Part shown: positions 6,307 to 13,951 of the stretch, one piece after another
Layout: each line of letters opens with the position of its first letter
How positions within the stretch are numbered: position 1 is the stretch's first letter
The notes under the pieces: model-generated
Seen by the model: the letters and a program-made list of their open reading frames with translations, nothing else
Told to the model about the DNA's origin: nothing
Database searches by the model: none
From: Deltaproteobacteria bacterium
Lineage (GTDB): Bacteria; Myxococcota_A; SURF-8
Assembly (NCBI GenBank): GCA_029570245.1
Contig: JAKQSH010000020.1
Coordinates: 1 to 18,289 of the forward strand
DNA: 18,289 nucleotides
Reading direction: 5' to 3'
Position numbers and translations under genes: made by a program

Positions 6307-7743
6307 TTATATTTTATCCAGCGCTGTCTTTACCAGCCTGTTTGCTGTAGCCGGATCGGCCTTGCCGCCGGAATTCTTCATAACCTGCCCGACAAAAAAT
6401 CCGATCAGGTTGGGATTTTTTCTGTATTTCTCCACCTGTGCCGGATTGCCGGCGATAACATCGGCAACAATCTTTTCGATGGCGGATTCGTCTGCAAGCA
6501 GCTGGTATTCGGGTTTGGCCGCCACAATTCTGTCTGCGTCTTCGCCGCTTTCCAGCATGTCGAGCATCAGTGATTTTGCGATTTTTCCCGAAATGCGTCC
6601 GTCATCTATCATGGCGATCATTGCGGCCAGCTGTGCCGGTTTTATGCGGCAGTCTTCAAGGCCGTTTTCGGTGTCTTTCATTTCGCGCATTATTTCGACC
6701 ATGATCCAGTTCGCGGCTTTCTTGGGATTCGCTCCAGCCGCCACGCAGGCTTCAAAATAAAGCGCGGTTGCCTTCTCGGCAGTGAGAACTCCGGCATCGT
6801 ATGCCGGCAGTCCGAAATCTTCCATGTAGCGGCGTCGCTTGGCGTCGCCCAGTTCCGGCATGTTGCTGCGTACTCGTTCTAACCATTCTTCGTCAATAAC
6901 CAGCGGTGTAAGGTCTGGGTCTGGAAAATATCTGTAATCGTCCGATTCTTCCTTGATGCGCATTGTGTAGGTTTTTCCGGTGGTGTTGTCCCAGTTGCGT
7001 GTTTCCTGCACAATGCGTCCTCCGGCTTCAATGACTTCGGTCTGGCGCGCGATTTCATACTCAAGGGCGTTGCGCACGAATTTGAAGGAGTTGATGTTTT
7101 TCATTTCGGTACGGGTGCCGAATTTTTCCTGTCCGACCGGACGGATCGACACGTTGGCGTCACAGCGCATCGAACCTTTTTCAAGATCGCCGTCACAGAC
7201 TTCGATGTAACGCAAGATTTCGCGCAGTTTGCGCATGTATGCGGCGGCTTCTTCCGGCGAACGGATGTCCGGTTCAGAGACTATTTCGATCAGCGGTACG
7301 CTGGTTCGGTTGTAATCTACAAGGGAAGCGTCTTCTCCTTCTACGTGGATGTTCTTTCCGGCGTCTTCCTCCATGTGAATGCGCGTGATTCCGATTCGTT
7401 TGCATCCGCCTTCCGGTGTTTCAATCTCGATATAACCGTGTTCGGCCAGCGGAAATTCATACTGGCTGATCTGGTATCCTTTCGGCAGATCGGGGTAGAA
7501 ATAATTCTTCCGCGCCCAGATGCTTTTGCGGTTGATGGTGCAGTTCATAGCCAGTGCGGCTTTCATCGCCAGTTCAACCGCATTACGGTTCAGAACCGGC
7601 AGGACTCCAGGCATTCCCAGGCAAACCGGGCATGTATTTACATTCGGTTCAGCGCCGAACTCCGACGAATCGGAGCAGAACAGTTTGCTTCTGGTTTTCA
7701 ACTGTGCGTGTACTTCAAGACCGATAACCGCTTCGTATTGCAT
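6307..7743 (-). CDS. gatB: Asp-tRNA(Asn)/Glu-tRNA(Gln) amidotransferase subunit B
   Basis: GatB of the GatCAB complex, which turns mischarged Glu-tRNA(Gln) and/or Asp-tRNA(Asn) into the correct amide form using ATP and ammonia supplied by GatA. Signature blocks are all present: YEAVIGLEVHAQL at the N-terminus, CPVCLGMPGVLPVLN, RKNYFYPDLPKGYQISQYE, GITRIHMEEDAGK, DYNRTSVPLIEIVSEPD and GSMRCDANVSIRP, then the helical C-terminal tail domain that contacts tRNA. At 478 residues it has normal length. A GTG at 7749 overlaps the upstream stop, but AAGGAG lies 6 bases before ATG 7743, so I prefer that start. gatA and gatC are not in the window. Last gene of a three-gene operon. Confidence 0.96.
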   Translation of the reverse strand: MQYEAVIGLEVHAQLKTRSKLFCSDSSEFGAEPNVNTCPVCLGMPGVLPVLNRNAVELAMKAALAMNCTINRKSIWARKNYFYPDLPKGYQISQYEFPLAEHGYIEIETPEGGCKRIGITRIHMEEDAGKNIHVEGEDASLVDYNRTSVPLIEIVSEPDIRSPEEAAAYMRKLREILRYIEVCDGDLEKGSMRCDANVSIRPVGQEKFGTRTEMKNINSFKFVRNALEYEIARQTEVIEAGGRIVQETRNWDNTTGKTYTMRIKEESDDYRYFPDPDLTPLVIDEEWLERVRSNMPELGDAKRRRYMEDFGLPAYDAGVLTAEKATALYFEACVAAGANPKKAANWIMVEIMREMKDTENGLEDCRIKPAQLAAMIAMIDDGRISGKIAKSLMLDMLESGEDADRIVAAKPEYQLLADESAIEKIVADVIAGNPAQVEKYRKNPNLIGFFVGQVMKNSGGKADPATANRLVKTALDKI

Positions 7744-7745
7744 CG

Positions 7746-8327
7746 TCACTCCTTGCCGGATTCGTTCACTTCGTTCATATGTTTGCGCACATCTTTAAGT
7801 TGCAGACGGTATTTTTCGCGTACCTGCTCCAGAAAAGCAAGCGTTTTCGGATGCAGATAATCCGCATATGTCCACGGCAGGCGCACGTAATGGCCGCCGA
7901 TGAACATCAGTGTGAGGTCGGCGAAGACTCCACGTCCGATATATATGCGGTGACTGACGTTTTTACCAGTGGCCAGCAGAAAGCGCTCAAGATATATCTG
8001 ACCCGGATCAATATTCACCGGACGATTTTCAGGGGTGCCGCGAGCATCGGCGATTTTTCTTTCGAGGGCGTCTGTAAAATGTTTGATGGCAACCAGTGAT
8101 TCCGGCTCCGTCAGACGCTCGAAAGAGAAAATGGTTTTTTTCAGATCACTTCCCATTTCACTTTCATAATACCGGGTGAAATTGAAATCCAGCGGCGTCA
8201 TTTCGTCTTCTATCGGGCCGAGATATTCCACCAGTTGCGTCTTTGCTTCTTCGAGTGCCTTTTCGTCGGCGTAGAAACAGTTGACCACCATTTTTACCGG
8301 CAGGTGTTTTTCTTTGAGGTCACTCAT
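7746..8327 (-). CDS. DUF4416 family protein
   Basis: 193-residue protein that I recognise as DUF4416, a family of unknown function. Family-typical stretches are PVKMVVNCFYADEKALEEA at the N-terminus, PLDFNFTRYYESEMG, FSFERLTEPESL, VNIDPGQIYLERFLLATGK, HRIYIGRGVFADLTLMF and LPWTYADYLHPKTLAFL. No signal peptide or membrane segment, so it is probably cytoplasmic. The start ATG overlaps the upstream radical SAM stop (TAATG, 8329-8325), and its own stop lies two bases before the gatB ATG, so it is tightly co-expressed with both. The context suggests a link to translation or RNA metabolism, but this is inference only. Confidence 0.82.
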   Translation of the reverse strand: MSDLKEKHLPVKMVVNCFYADEKALEEAKTQLVEYLGPIEDEMTPLDFNFTRYYESEMGSDLKKTIFSFERLTEPESLVAIKHFTDALERKIADARGTPENRPVNIDPGQIYLERFLLATGKNVSHRIYIGRGVFADLTLMFIGGHYVRLPWTYADYLHPKTLAFLEQVREKYRLQLKDVRKHMNEVNESGKE

Positions 8328-9277
8328 TATATGATTCCATTGTCTCCGCTTCTTGTGCCCTGACGCGAGCCGCGCCGGGCGAATTCGTCTTCAAGCATTC
8401 GGATGATGACATTCTTATTCAGGTTCCATCCTGGAGCAAGCAAAACCTTCTGTGGCGAGTCCGCCACAATGCGCTGAATTTTAATGCGCCATGGCAGAAG
8501 CTCAAGCATATCGGCAACCAGCGGAATATATTCTGCTATATCGTCGATGAATCTGAATTCTCCGTTTCGCCACATTGATTCAAGTTCTGTGCCGGCGTAT
8601 ACCTGCATGTGGTGTATTTTTAATGAATCAAGCGGCATCTTCCCCAGTTTTCTGAAGCTTTCTGCCATCATTTCGGGCGTTTCACCCGGCAGGCCGATTA
8701 TCATGTGTGCCCCGACCGGTATTCCTCGGCTTGTCGCCATCGCAAGCGAATTCTCGAAATCTTTCAGATTATGTCCGCGATTTATTCTTTCAAGGGTTCT
8801 GTCATTGGTGCTCTGAAGGCCGAATTCCAGCCACAATGGTTTCTTCTGCGCTATTTCAGCCATTCCGTCCAGCAGGTTTTCCTTTATGCAATCGGGGCGG
8901 GTGGAAATGATGAGTCCCACCACTTGCTTGTGTTCCGCTGCTGTGCGGTACTGCCGCATCAGCCAGTCAGTGTCTCCGGCGGTATTGGTTTCATTCTGAA
9001 AATAGGCAATGAACCTTTTGCAGTCGTAGCGGCGGCCTACCTGCTCAATGCCGCGTGCAAGCTGCATCGGAATGTCTCCGGCGAGTGATTGCTGTTCGGG
9101 CATGATGATGTGCGGGCGGCAGTATATGCATCCTGGCGGGTGTTGCAATCGGTGTGGACAAGGAATTCCCAGGTCGAGCGATATTTTTGCCGTCCGGCCG
9201 CCGAAGCGTTCACGCATGTATGCATTGAAAGAGTTGAAATACTGTTTCTCAACGGACTGCATATTTGACAAAGCCAT
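8327..9277 (-). CDS. YhcC-like (TIGR01212-type) radical SAM protein
   Basis: 316-residue radical SAM protein of the YhcC/TIGR01212 type, whose reaction is not firmly established; members contain an Elp3-like radical SAM core. Visible motifs: ISLDLGIPCPHR...GCIYC (Cys40, 50, 53), FIAYFQNETNT, GLIISTRPDCI, LWLEFGLQSTNDRTLERINRG, VGAHMIIGLPGET and the IHHMQVYAGTELE segment. First cysteine spacing (CX9CX2C) looks slightly shorter than I recall for YhcC. First gene of the operon with DUF4416 and gatB. The start is uncertain: ATG 9277 has GAAGG immediately against it; TTG 9271 would be better spaced, and ATG 9262 has no site. Confidence 0.85.
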   Translation of the reverse strand: MALSNMQSVEKQYFNSFNAYMRERFGGRTAKISLDLGIPCPHRLQHPPGCIYCRPHIIMPEQQSLAGDIPMQLARGIEQVGRRYDCKRFIAYFQNETNTAGDTDWLMRQYRTAAEHKQVVGLIISTRPDCIKENLLDGMAEIAQKKPLWLEFGLQSTNDRTLERINRGHNLKDFENSLAMATSRGIPVGAHMIIGLPGETPEMMAESFRKLGKMPLDSLKIHHMQVYAGTELESMWRNGEFRFIDDIAEYIPLVADMLELLPWRIKIQRIVADSPQKVLLAPGWNLNKNVIIRMLEDEFARRGSRQGTRSGDNGII

Positions 9278-9293
9278 CCTTCAGGGGCATGAT
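9265..9293 (+). promoter_or_regulatory. Candidate promoter of the small lipoprotein gene
   Basis: TTGACA (9265-9270) and CATGAT (9288-9293, 4 of 6) are separated by 17 bases; transcription would start near 9300 and leave a leader of about 23 bases. The -35 lies inside the first codons of the divergent radical SAM gene. On the opposite strand a TAAAAT at 9307-9302 could be that operon's -10, but its -35 is poor. Confidence 0.45.
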
Positions 9294-9322
9294 TGTTGCG
9301 CATTTTAGCAAAGGAGGAAGGC

Positions 9323-9712
9323 ATGATAAAAAGAGTTTCTTTAGTTGCAATGCTCGGTTTTGCGCTGTTTCTGTGCGCCTGTACTCCTCGCGGGGAGAAT
9401 CTTAAGAATTTTGACAACATATTGCAAGCATATCATCGCGCCATTCAATACGGTGAAGTTGATGAAGCATCCAATCTCGTTACATCCGCGAATCAGATCG
9501 AGTTCATAAAGCAGGCCGATCAAATCGCCAAAGTCGGCAATATAGTCGATTTCCGCATCCGTAAAGTCGTGATGAGCGAGGATCAGAAAGAAGCCACCGT
9601 GCTGGTGGTACGCGAGTATTACGACAGTTCGAATATTGTGCGTCAGATTGAACTTACCCAGAAGTGGAAGAAGAAAAAAGGCGGCTGGATGCTGATGAAC
9701 ACCGAATATTGA
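9323..9712 (+). CDS. Small lipoprotein of unknown function
   Basis: 129-residue exported lipoprotein. The signal is MIKRVSLVAMLGFALFLCAC with lipobox LCAC, so Cys20 would be lipidated. The +2 residue is Thr, not Asp, which fits outer-membrane delivery if Lol rules apply. The mature part is a compact alpha/beta domain with a helix (FDNILQAYHRAIQYGEVDEA) and strands ending QKWKKKKGGWMLMNTEY; this resembles NTF2-like small domains, but I cannot assign a family. ATG 9323 is chosen because AAAGGAGG lies 5 bases upstream; an in-frame TTG at 9293 would precede that site. It stands alone, with its own promoter and terminator, facing away from the gatB operon. Confidence 0.82.
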   Translation: MIKRVSLVAMLGFALFLCACTPRGENLKNFDNILQAYHRAIQYGEVDEASNLVTSANQIEFIKQADQIAKVGNIVDFRIRKVVMSEDQKEATVLVVREYYDSSNIVRQIELTQKWKKKKGGWMLMNTEY

Positions 9713-9737
9713 TAATTCTGTACAGTACATCATAATC

Positions 9738-9771
9738 AAATCGGCGCGCCGCAGGCGCGCCGATTTCTTTT
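9738..9771 (+). terminator. Strong intrinsic terminator between convergent genes
   Basis: A perfect 13-bp stem (9738-9750 with 9754-9766) with a 3-base GCA loop, followed by TTTCTTTT on the plus strand. It ends the lipoprotein transcript. recG converges from the other side and stops at 9800; its strand has the same hairpin but only three T after it, so termination of recG here is possible but weaker. Each arm contains the self-complementary GGCGCGCC. Confidence 0.9.
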
Positions 9772-9799
9772 AAAATTCTGACGCTTTTCGCCGTATAAT

Positions 9800-12235
9800 T
9801 CACCCTATCTGAACCAGTTCGAATTTTTCTCCCCAGCGCTCATTCAATCTGGCTGCAATAAGTGCATGTTCAGGATTTTTCAGATTCGGGTCTGCCGCAA
9901 CGAGTTCGAAGGCCGCCTTACGGGCATCTTCAAGAATGTGAGAATCGCGCACCAGATCGGCAATCTGCAGCGCCGGAGCTCCGGTCTGGCGCGTTCCGAT
10001 GAATTCTCCCGGACCACGCATTTCAAGATCGGCTTCTGCTATACGGAATCCATCGGATGTCATTTCCAGAATGGAAAGCCGCTCAAGCGCTTCTGCGCTG
10101 AGGTCTTCTCCGGCCACAAGAAAACAATAACCAGTGTGTTTTCCTCGTCCCACGCGCCCGCGCAGCTGGTGCAGTTGCGCCAGACCGAAGCGCTGGGCTT
10201 CCTCAATTATCATTACTGTGGCATTGGGAACGTCTACGCCGACCTCAACCACGCTGGTTGTAACCAGAATCTGATATTCGCCATTCGTAAAGCGCTGCAT
10301 TACCAGCTCTTTTTCTTCAGACGGCATCTGTCCGTGTAAAAGACCGACACTGCAGCCCGGCAGATAATCCTTTTCCCATCTGTTCTTCGATGCCACTGCG
10401 CTTTTTACGCTGAGTTTTTCTGACTCGTCCACCAGCGGATAAACAATGTAAGCCTGTCGCCCCGCTGCAAGTTCGGCACGCAAAGTGTGCAGACATTCGG
10501 CCATGCCTTCAGGACCGCTGACGCGAGTTCTGATCGGCGTGCGCCCGGGCGGTATTTCATCCAGGATCGAAACGTCCAGATCGCCGTAAAGCGTCAGCGA
10601 CATTGAACGCGGAATTGGTGTGGCGGACATTACCAGGCAGTGCGGCATAACACCTTTTGAGCGCAAAGCACTGCGCTGTTCCACTCCGAAGCGGTGCTGC
10701 TCGTCGATTATTACAAAGCCGAGCTTTCTGAAATCGACGCCTTTCTGAATCAGCGCATGCGTGCCTATTACAAAATTGACGTGCCCGATGGCTATTTCGT
10801 TCAGCAGTTTGCTTTTTGCGGCGCTTTTCAGCCGACTTAGAAGCAGTCCGACGTTGACGCCTTCAAAATTGCACAGGCTGGAAACCGTTCGGAAATGCTG
10901 TTCCGCAAGAATTTCCGTCGGAGCCATGAGCGCCACCTGATATCCGTTCTCGATTGCCATAAGCGCGCAAAGCACGGCGACAACTGTTTTTCCGGAGCCT
11001 ACGTCTCCCTGTAGGAGGCGGTTCATCGGCTCGGCTTTCTGCATGTCGGAGGCGATCTCGTGCGTCACCCGTCGCTGAGCTTCGGTAAGGCGGTGTTCGA
11101 AGTTCGCATAGAAACGTCGGGCAAGGTCTTTGTATGGTTTGAACGCTACGCCAGGCTGCGACAAATGACGACTGCGACGTTGAGCCATAACCAGTTGCAT
11201 GAAGAAAAACTCGTCGAATATCAGGCGTCTGCGTGCCGGATCGCCTGATGTGTTCAGTTGGACTACGTCGGAATTCTCGTCTGGCAGATGCGCACTTTTC
11301 AACGCTTCGCCCAGACTTTGGAGCGCATAGGCTTTGCGCATGTCATCCGGCAGATAATCGCATGCAAACCCGGCATATTCTGCTGCCGCGCGCTGAATGA
11401 TAAAGCGTAGTTTCTGCCTGTTGATGCCTGAAATTTCGGGGTATACGGGTTTGATGCGCGAGATTCCGCCAAGAGCGTCCAGCTGTGCTTCATCTTCTTC
11501 TTCCGGGCGGGAAACTTCGGGGTGGACAATCTGGAAACGTCCCCGGTATATTCCGACTTTTCCGGCGAAGCAGATGCGGTCGCCAGCTGAGTATTTCTGC
11601 GGAATCGTCCGCCCGCCGTAGTGGAACCATGATAAAGTACAGACTCCGCTTTCATCCTGCACCAGCACCTCGAAAGGCTTTTTGAAACGCAGTGCGCCCG
11701 GATTGCCCATGCCCACAATTGTTCCTTCAGAGCGCGCGAAGGTTCCGGGTATCATTTCCGCAATCTTTACGACATCGGAGCGATCTTCGTAACGGTTTGG
11801 CAGCAGATACAGCAAATCCTCAATCGTCACAATTCCTTTTTCCGCCAGCAGTTCCGCAACTTTCGGGCCGACTCCCTTAAGGTATTGCGTCGAACGCATC
11901 AAGGGGCGGCGGTCAATTTCTGTTTCGCAGTCCAGAGCCTGCCAGCGGCTTATACCCGAATCAAGTAAATCGAGCGCTTTCAGGATCGCCTTCTGTCTTT
12001 GCGGAATCTGGGCTTCTTCAAAACCGGCAAAAGCCTTTTCAATACCGTCCAGCATACAGCTCATTGGTTTGGGCGGAGCGAAAGTACGTGCCTTCTGCAC
12101 CAGAGCTGCAATGCGGCGTTCCAGCCCTTTTATTCCGGGTAGCGCGCGAAAGCCGTCGCGGGCGGCGTACAGCAGCGACTGCCGCATGTCGGCGGCCAGG
12201 TTCGAAAGATTTGTTTTGCTGTCTACCGCATTCAT
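9800..12235 (-). CDS. recG: ATP-dependent DNA helicase RecG
   Basis: RecG reverses stalled replication forks and moves Holliday junctions. The 811-residue protein has the full layout: helix-rich N-terminal extension (about 1-115), helix-hairpin-helix YLKGVGPKVAELLAEKGI (118-135), wedge OB-fold (about 160-250), helicase motif I GDVGSGKT (410-417), motif II DEQH (511-514), SATPIPR (537-543), motif VI LRGRVGRG (691-698) and the TRG-type tail. It is about 115 residues longer than E. coli RecG; similar extensions are known, for example in Thermotoga. The frame stays open upstream to 12382, but that stretch crosses the greA terminator, so ATG 12235 with GAGGTG about 9 bases upstream is preferred. 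No clear promoter of its own is visible. Confidence 0.96.
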   Translation of the reverse strand: MNAVDSKTNLSNLAADMRQSLLYAARDGFRALPGIKGLERRIAALVQKARTFAPPKPMSCMLDGIEKAFAGFEEAQIPQRQKAILKALDLLDSGISRWQALDCETEIDRRPLMRSTQYLKGVGPKVAELLAEKGIVTIEDLLYLLPNRYEDRSDVVKIAEMIPGTFARSEGTIVGMGNPGALRFKKPFEVLVQDESGVCTLSWFHYGGRTIPQKYSAGDRICFAGKVGIYRGRFQIVHPEVSRPEEEDEAQLDALGGISRIKPVYPEISGINRQKLRFIIQRAAAEYAGFACDYLPDDMRKAYALQSLGEALKSAHLPDENSDVVQLNTSGDPARRRLIFDEFFFMQLVMAQRRSRHLSQPGVAFKPYKDLARRFYANFEHRLTEAQRRVTHEIASDMQKAEPMNRLLQGDVGSGKTVVAVLCALMAIENGYQVALMAPTEILAEQHFRTVSSLCNFEGVNVGLLLSRLKSAAKSKLLNEIAIGHVNFVIGTHALIQKGVDFRKLGFVIIDEQHRFGVEQRSALRSKGVMPHCLVMSATPIPRSMSLTLYGDLDVSILDEIPPGRTPIRTRVSGPEGMAECLHTLRAELAAGRQAYIVYPLVDESEKLSVKSAVASKNRWEKDYLPGCSVGLLHGQMPSEEKELVMQRFTNGEYQILVTTSVVEVGVDVPNATVMIIEEAQRFGLAQLHQLRGRVGRGKHTGYCFLVAGEDLSAEALERLSILEMTSDGFRIAEADLEMRGPGEFIGTRQTGAPALQIADLVRDSHILEDARKAAFELVAADPNLKNPEHALIAARLNERWGEKFELVQIG

Positions 12236-12253
12236 AGCACGGCTCACCTCTGG

Positions 12254-12289
12254 AAAAAAAGCTGAAAGCCGGGGGCTTTCCCGGCTTTC
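12254..12289 (-). terminator. Intrinsic terminator after greA
   Basis: On the minus strand a perfect 10-bp stem (12289-12280 with 12273-12264, GAAAGCCGGG/CCCGGCTTTC) encloses a 6-base loop, then AGC and seven T (12260-12254). It lies 26 bases after the greA stop and separates greA from recG, although the two read the same way. Confidence 0.88.
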
Positions 12290-12314
12290 TCTGCGGCATG
12301 AAATACAGTAATGA

Positions 12315-12791
12315 CTATTTGAACTGAATGTTGACCACTTCCATGCGGCGCGGGCCTTTGGATGTGCGGACGACGAAATCATCGCCTTCCGATTTTCCGA
12401 GCATGGCGCGCGCCATGGCCGAGTCTACAGACAGCAGGCCGTTTTCGAAATCGGATTCGTCTGCGCCGACGATCTGATATGTTTCTTCTTTTTCTGTCTC
12501 AACATCAAAAATGGTAACGGTTGCACCAAAGACAACACGGTCGCTGTTGAGCTTGGTCGGGTCGATAACTTCAGCAGTGGAGAGTTTTGCTTCCAACTCG
12601 CGAATTTGAGTTTCGATAATTCCCTGCTGATCTTTTGCATACTGATATTCCGCGTTTTCCGACAGATCGCCGTGGGCGCGGGCAATTTCGATTTCCTTAA
12701 CGATGGCCGGACGCTCGATTTCTTTCAGGTGCTTGAGTTTTTCCTGCAGAATCTGTTTGCCCCTCAGTGTCATTGGAACTCGCTGCTGCAT
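12315..12791 (-). CDS. greA: Transcription elongation factor GreA
   Basis: GreA rescues backtracked RNA polymerase by stimulating transcript cleavage through the secondary channel. 158 residues, the normal length. The N-terminal coiled coil carries the catalytic-tip signature ARAHGDLSENAEYQYAKDQQ (38-57) with the acidic DLSENAEY tip. The C-terminal FKBP-like domain shows VVFGATVTIFDVET, YQIVGADESDFENGLLSVDS and ARAMLGKSEGDDFVV. ATG 12791 follows directly on the stop of the aminopeptidase gene (TAAATG), and the ribosome site GGAG lies within that gene's last codons, so coupling is likely. This ties a core transcription factor to the upstream peptidase/lipoprotein group. Confidence 0.97.
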   Translation of the reverse strand: MQQRVPMTLRGKQILQEKLKHLKEIERPAIVKEIEIARAHGDLSENAEYQYAKDQQGIIETQIRELEAKLSTAEVIDPTKLNSDRVVFGATVTIFDVETEKEETYQIVGADESDFENGLLSVDSAMARAMLGKSEGDDFVVRTSKGPRRMEVVNIQFK

Positions 12792-13913
12792 TTACATTTT
12801 CTCCATCAGTAATTCTTTGAAAGGTTTGTTTTTTGTCTGCATGTTTTTAGCGCAGGTCTGCATATCCTCTTTCAATTCTGGCAGACGCTCCACCATTTCA
12901 TACATCAGAAGCGTACCATAATACAAGTCGTCCGAGTGCAATTGTTCCGCTGCAATGCGATCGGGTTTGCCGGGAATACGGTTTTCCATGTTGTGATAAT
13001 TCACAAGAGGATACGAAATTCCGGCGGCTGAATAGCCATGATTTACAAACGGAGTAGCCTCGCACATTCCGCCGTCCATTATGCGGCGCTGATGCTTGAA
13101 CGATGGAGTTTTTTTCTTCAACTCTGCTGCACAGGCATCCATAAAGTAAATCATTTCCGGCGAAAAAATGCTTAAGCGATCGCCCAGACGTATGACAGGG
13201 CCGGCCCCCTGCTTAATCTCACCGACGGCATCTGACGTTTCAACGCTTACCAGCGGCAGGTCCTTCGGCAGGTATCCAGCTGAAAGCATTGCAAGTGCAC
13301 CACAGAAACCGGTTTCTTCTGCTCGTGTGAAGATCAGGCGCACTTCGCGTTTCAGGGGGGACTCCAGCAGCATGCGTCCCAGAGCCACTAGCGTTGCACA
13401 TCCTCCCAGGTCATCGGCGGCTCGCACGCTAATGAATTTTCCGTTCTTTTCGTATGCAGGCAAATTCCACTGCCCGAAGTCGCCCATTGAAACGGGTTCT
13501 TCCGTGTGTAGCGAAAGTTCCGCCACGCGGCGGCGTCTGTCTCCGGGAATGACGCGGGCAGAAGTGACTCTGCCTGTCACTGTGCCGCTGGAAGTGTGAA
13601 CCAGCACTGAAGCGTCTTTGACGAATTCATGCTTTACTCCTCCCAGAAATCTGGCTCGCGCTTTTTTCCCGTGAACGGAAATGATTTCGAAGCCGGGATG
13701 ATCGGAGTGCGCTACAAACGCAATGGCCGGCAGTTTTGCCCGTCCGTCCGGCCTGATGACGGCGCTGAGATTTCCGAAGGCGTCGGAGTTCCAATTGACT
13801 CCTGTTTCGCCAAGCTCACGCCTGATGACTTCAAGTGCGGCTTTTTCGTGCAGCGGGGCAGTAGGCGCGCTGATAATATTTTTTATTATTCGATTGAATT
13901 CGCTTTTTTTCAT
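12792..13913 (-). CDS. M42-like zinc aminopeptidase
   Basis: Predicted cytoplasmic di-zinc aminopeptidase of the M42/M20/M28 superfamily, 373 residues. Likely metal and catalytic residues: AHSDHPGF (His69, Asp71), RAADDLGG (Asp167 or Asp168), RAEETGFCGA (Glu199 base, Glu200 ligand), VETSD (Glu225 or Asp228) and YHNMENR (His307). M42 enzymes usually read AHMDEIGF and end in a His-Ser-Pro block; here both are altered, so the specificity may differ. The insertion between the first His and the Asp fits the M42 dodecahedral-shell domain. A longer frame opens at 14000, overlapping the upstream lipoprotein gene by 49 bases; I prefer ATG 13913. Any ribosome site lies in a palindrome. Its stop abuts the greA start. 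Confidence 0.78.
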   Translation of the reverse strand: MKKSEFNRIIKNIISAPTAPLHEKAALEVIRRELGETGVNWNSDAFGNLSAVIRPDGRAKLPAIAFVAHSDHPGFEIISVHGKKARARFLGGVKHEFVKDASVLVHTSSGTVTGRVTSARVIPGDRRRRVAELSLHTEEPVSMGDFGQWNLPAYEKNGKFISVRAADDLGGCATLVALGRMLLESPLKREVRLIFTRAEETGFCGALAMLSAGYLPKDLPLVSVETSDAVGEIKQGAGPVIRLGDRLSIFSPEMIYFMDACAAELKKKTPSFKHQRRIMDGGMCEATPFVNHGYSAAGISYPLVNYHNMENRIPGKPDRIAAEQLHSDDLYYGTLLMYEMVERLPELKEDMQTCAKNMQTKNKPFKELLMEKM

Positions 13914-13914
13914 T

Positions 13915-13935
13915 CGAATTTTCCGGGAATATTCG
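13915..13935 (-). promoter_or_regulatory. Palindrome abutting the aminopeptidase start codon
   Basis: Two 10-base arms (13915-13924 CGAATTTTCC and 13926-13935 GGAATATTCG on the plus strand) are inverted copies with a single mismatch around base 13925. It ends one base before the start codon. In RNA it could fold into a 9-bp hairpin that hides the GGAAAA ribosome site; in DNA it could be an operator. No T-tract follows, so it is not a terminator. Confidence 0.4.
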
Positions 13936-13951
13936 CGCGTTTTGACGCGTC

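Noticed and set aside
9794..9799. Perfect TATAAT on the plus strand just after recG
   Set aside because: No -35 at suitable distance (the bases there read TAAAAT), and it would only drive antisense RNA into recG; likely chance.
12236..12382. 49-residue N-terminal extension of RecG
   Set aside because: It overlaps the end of greA and runs through greA's terminator; ATG 12235 has a ribosome site.
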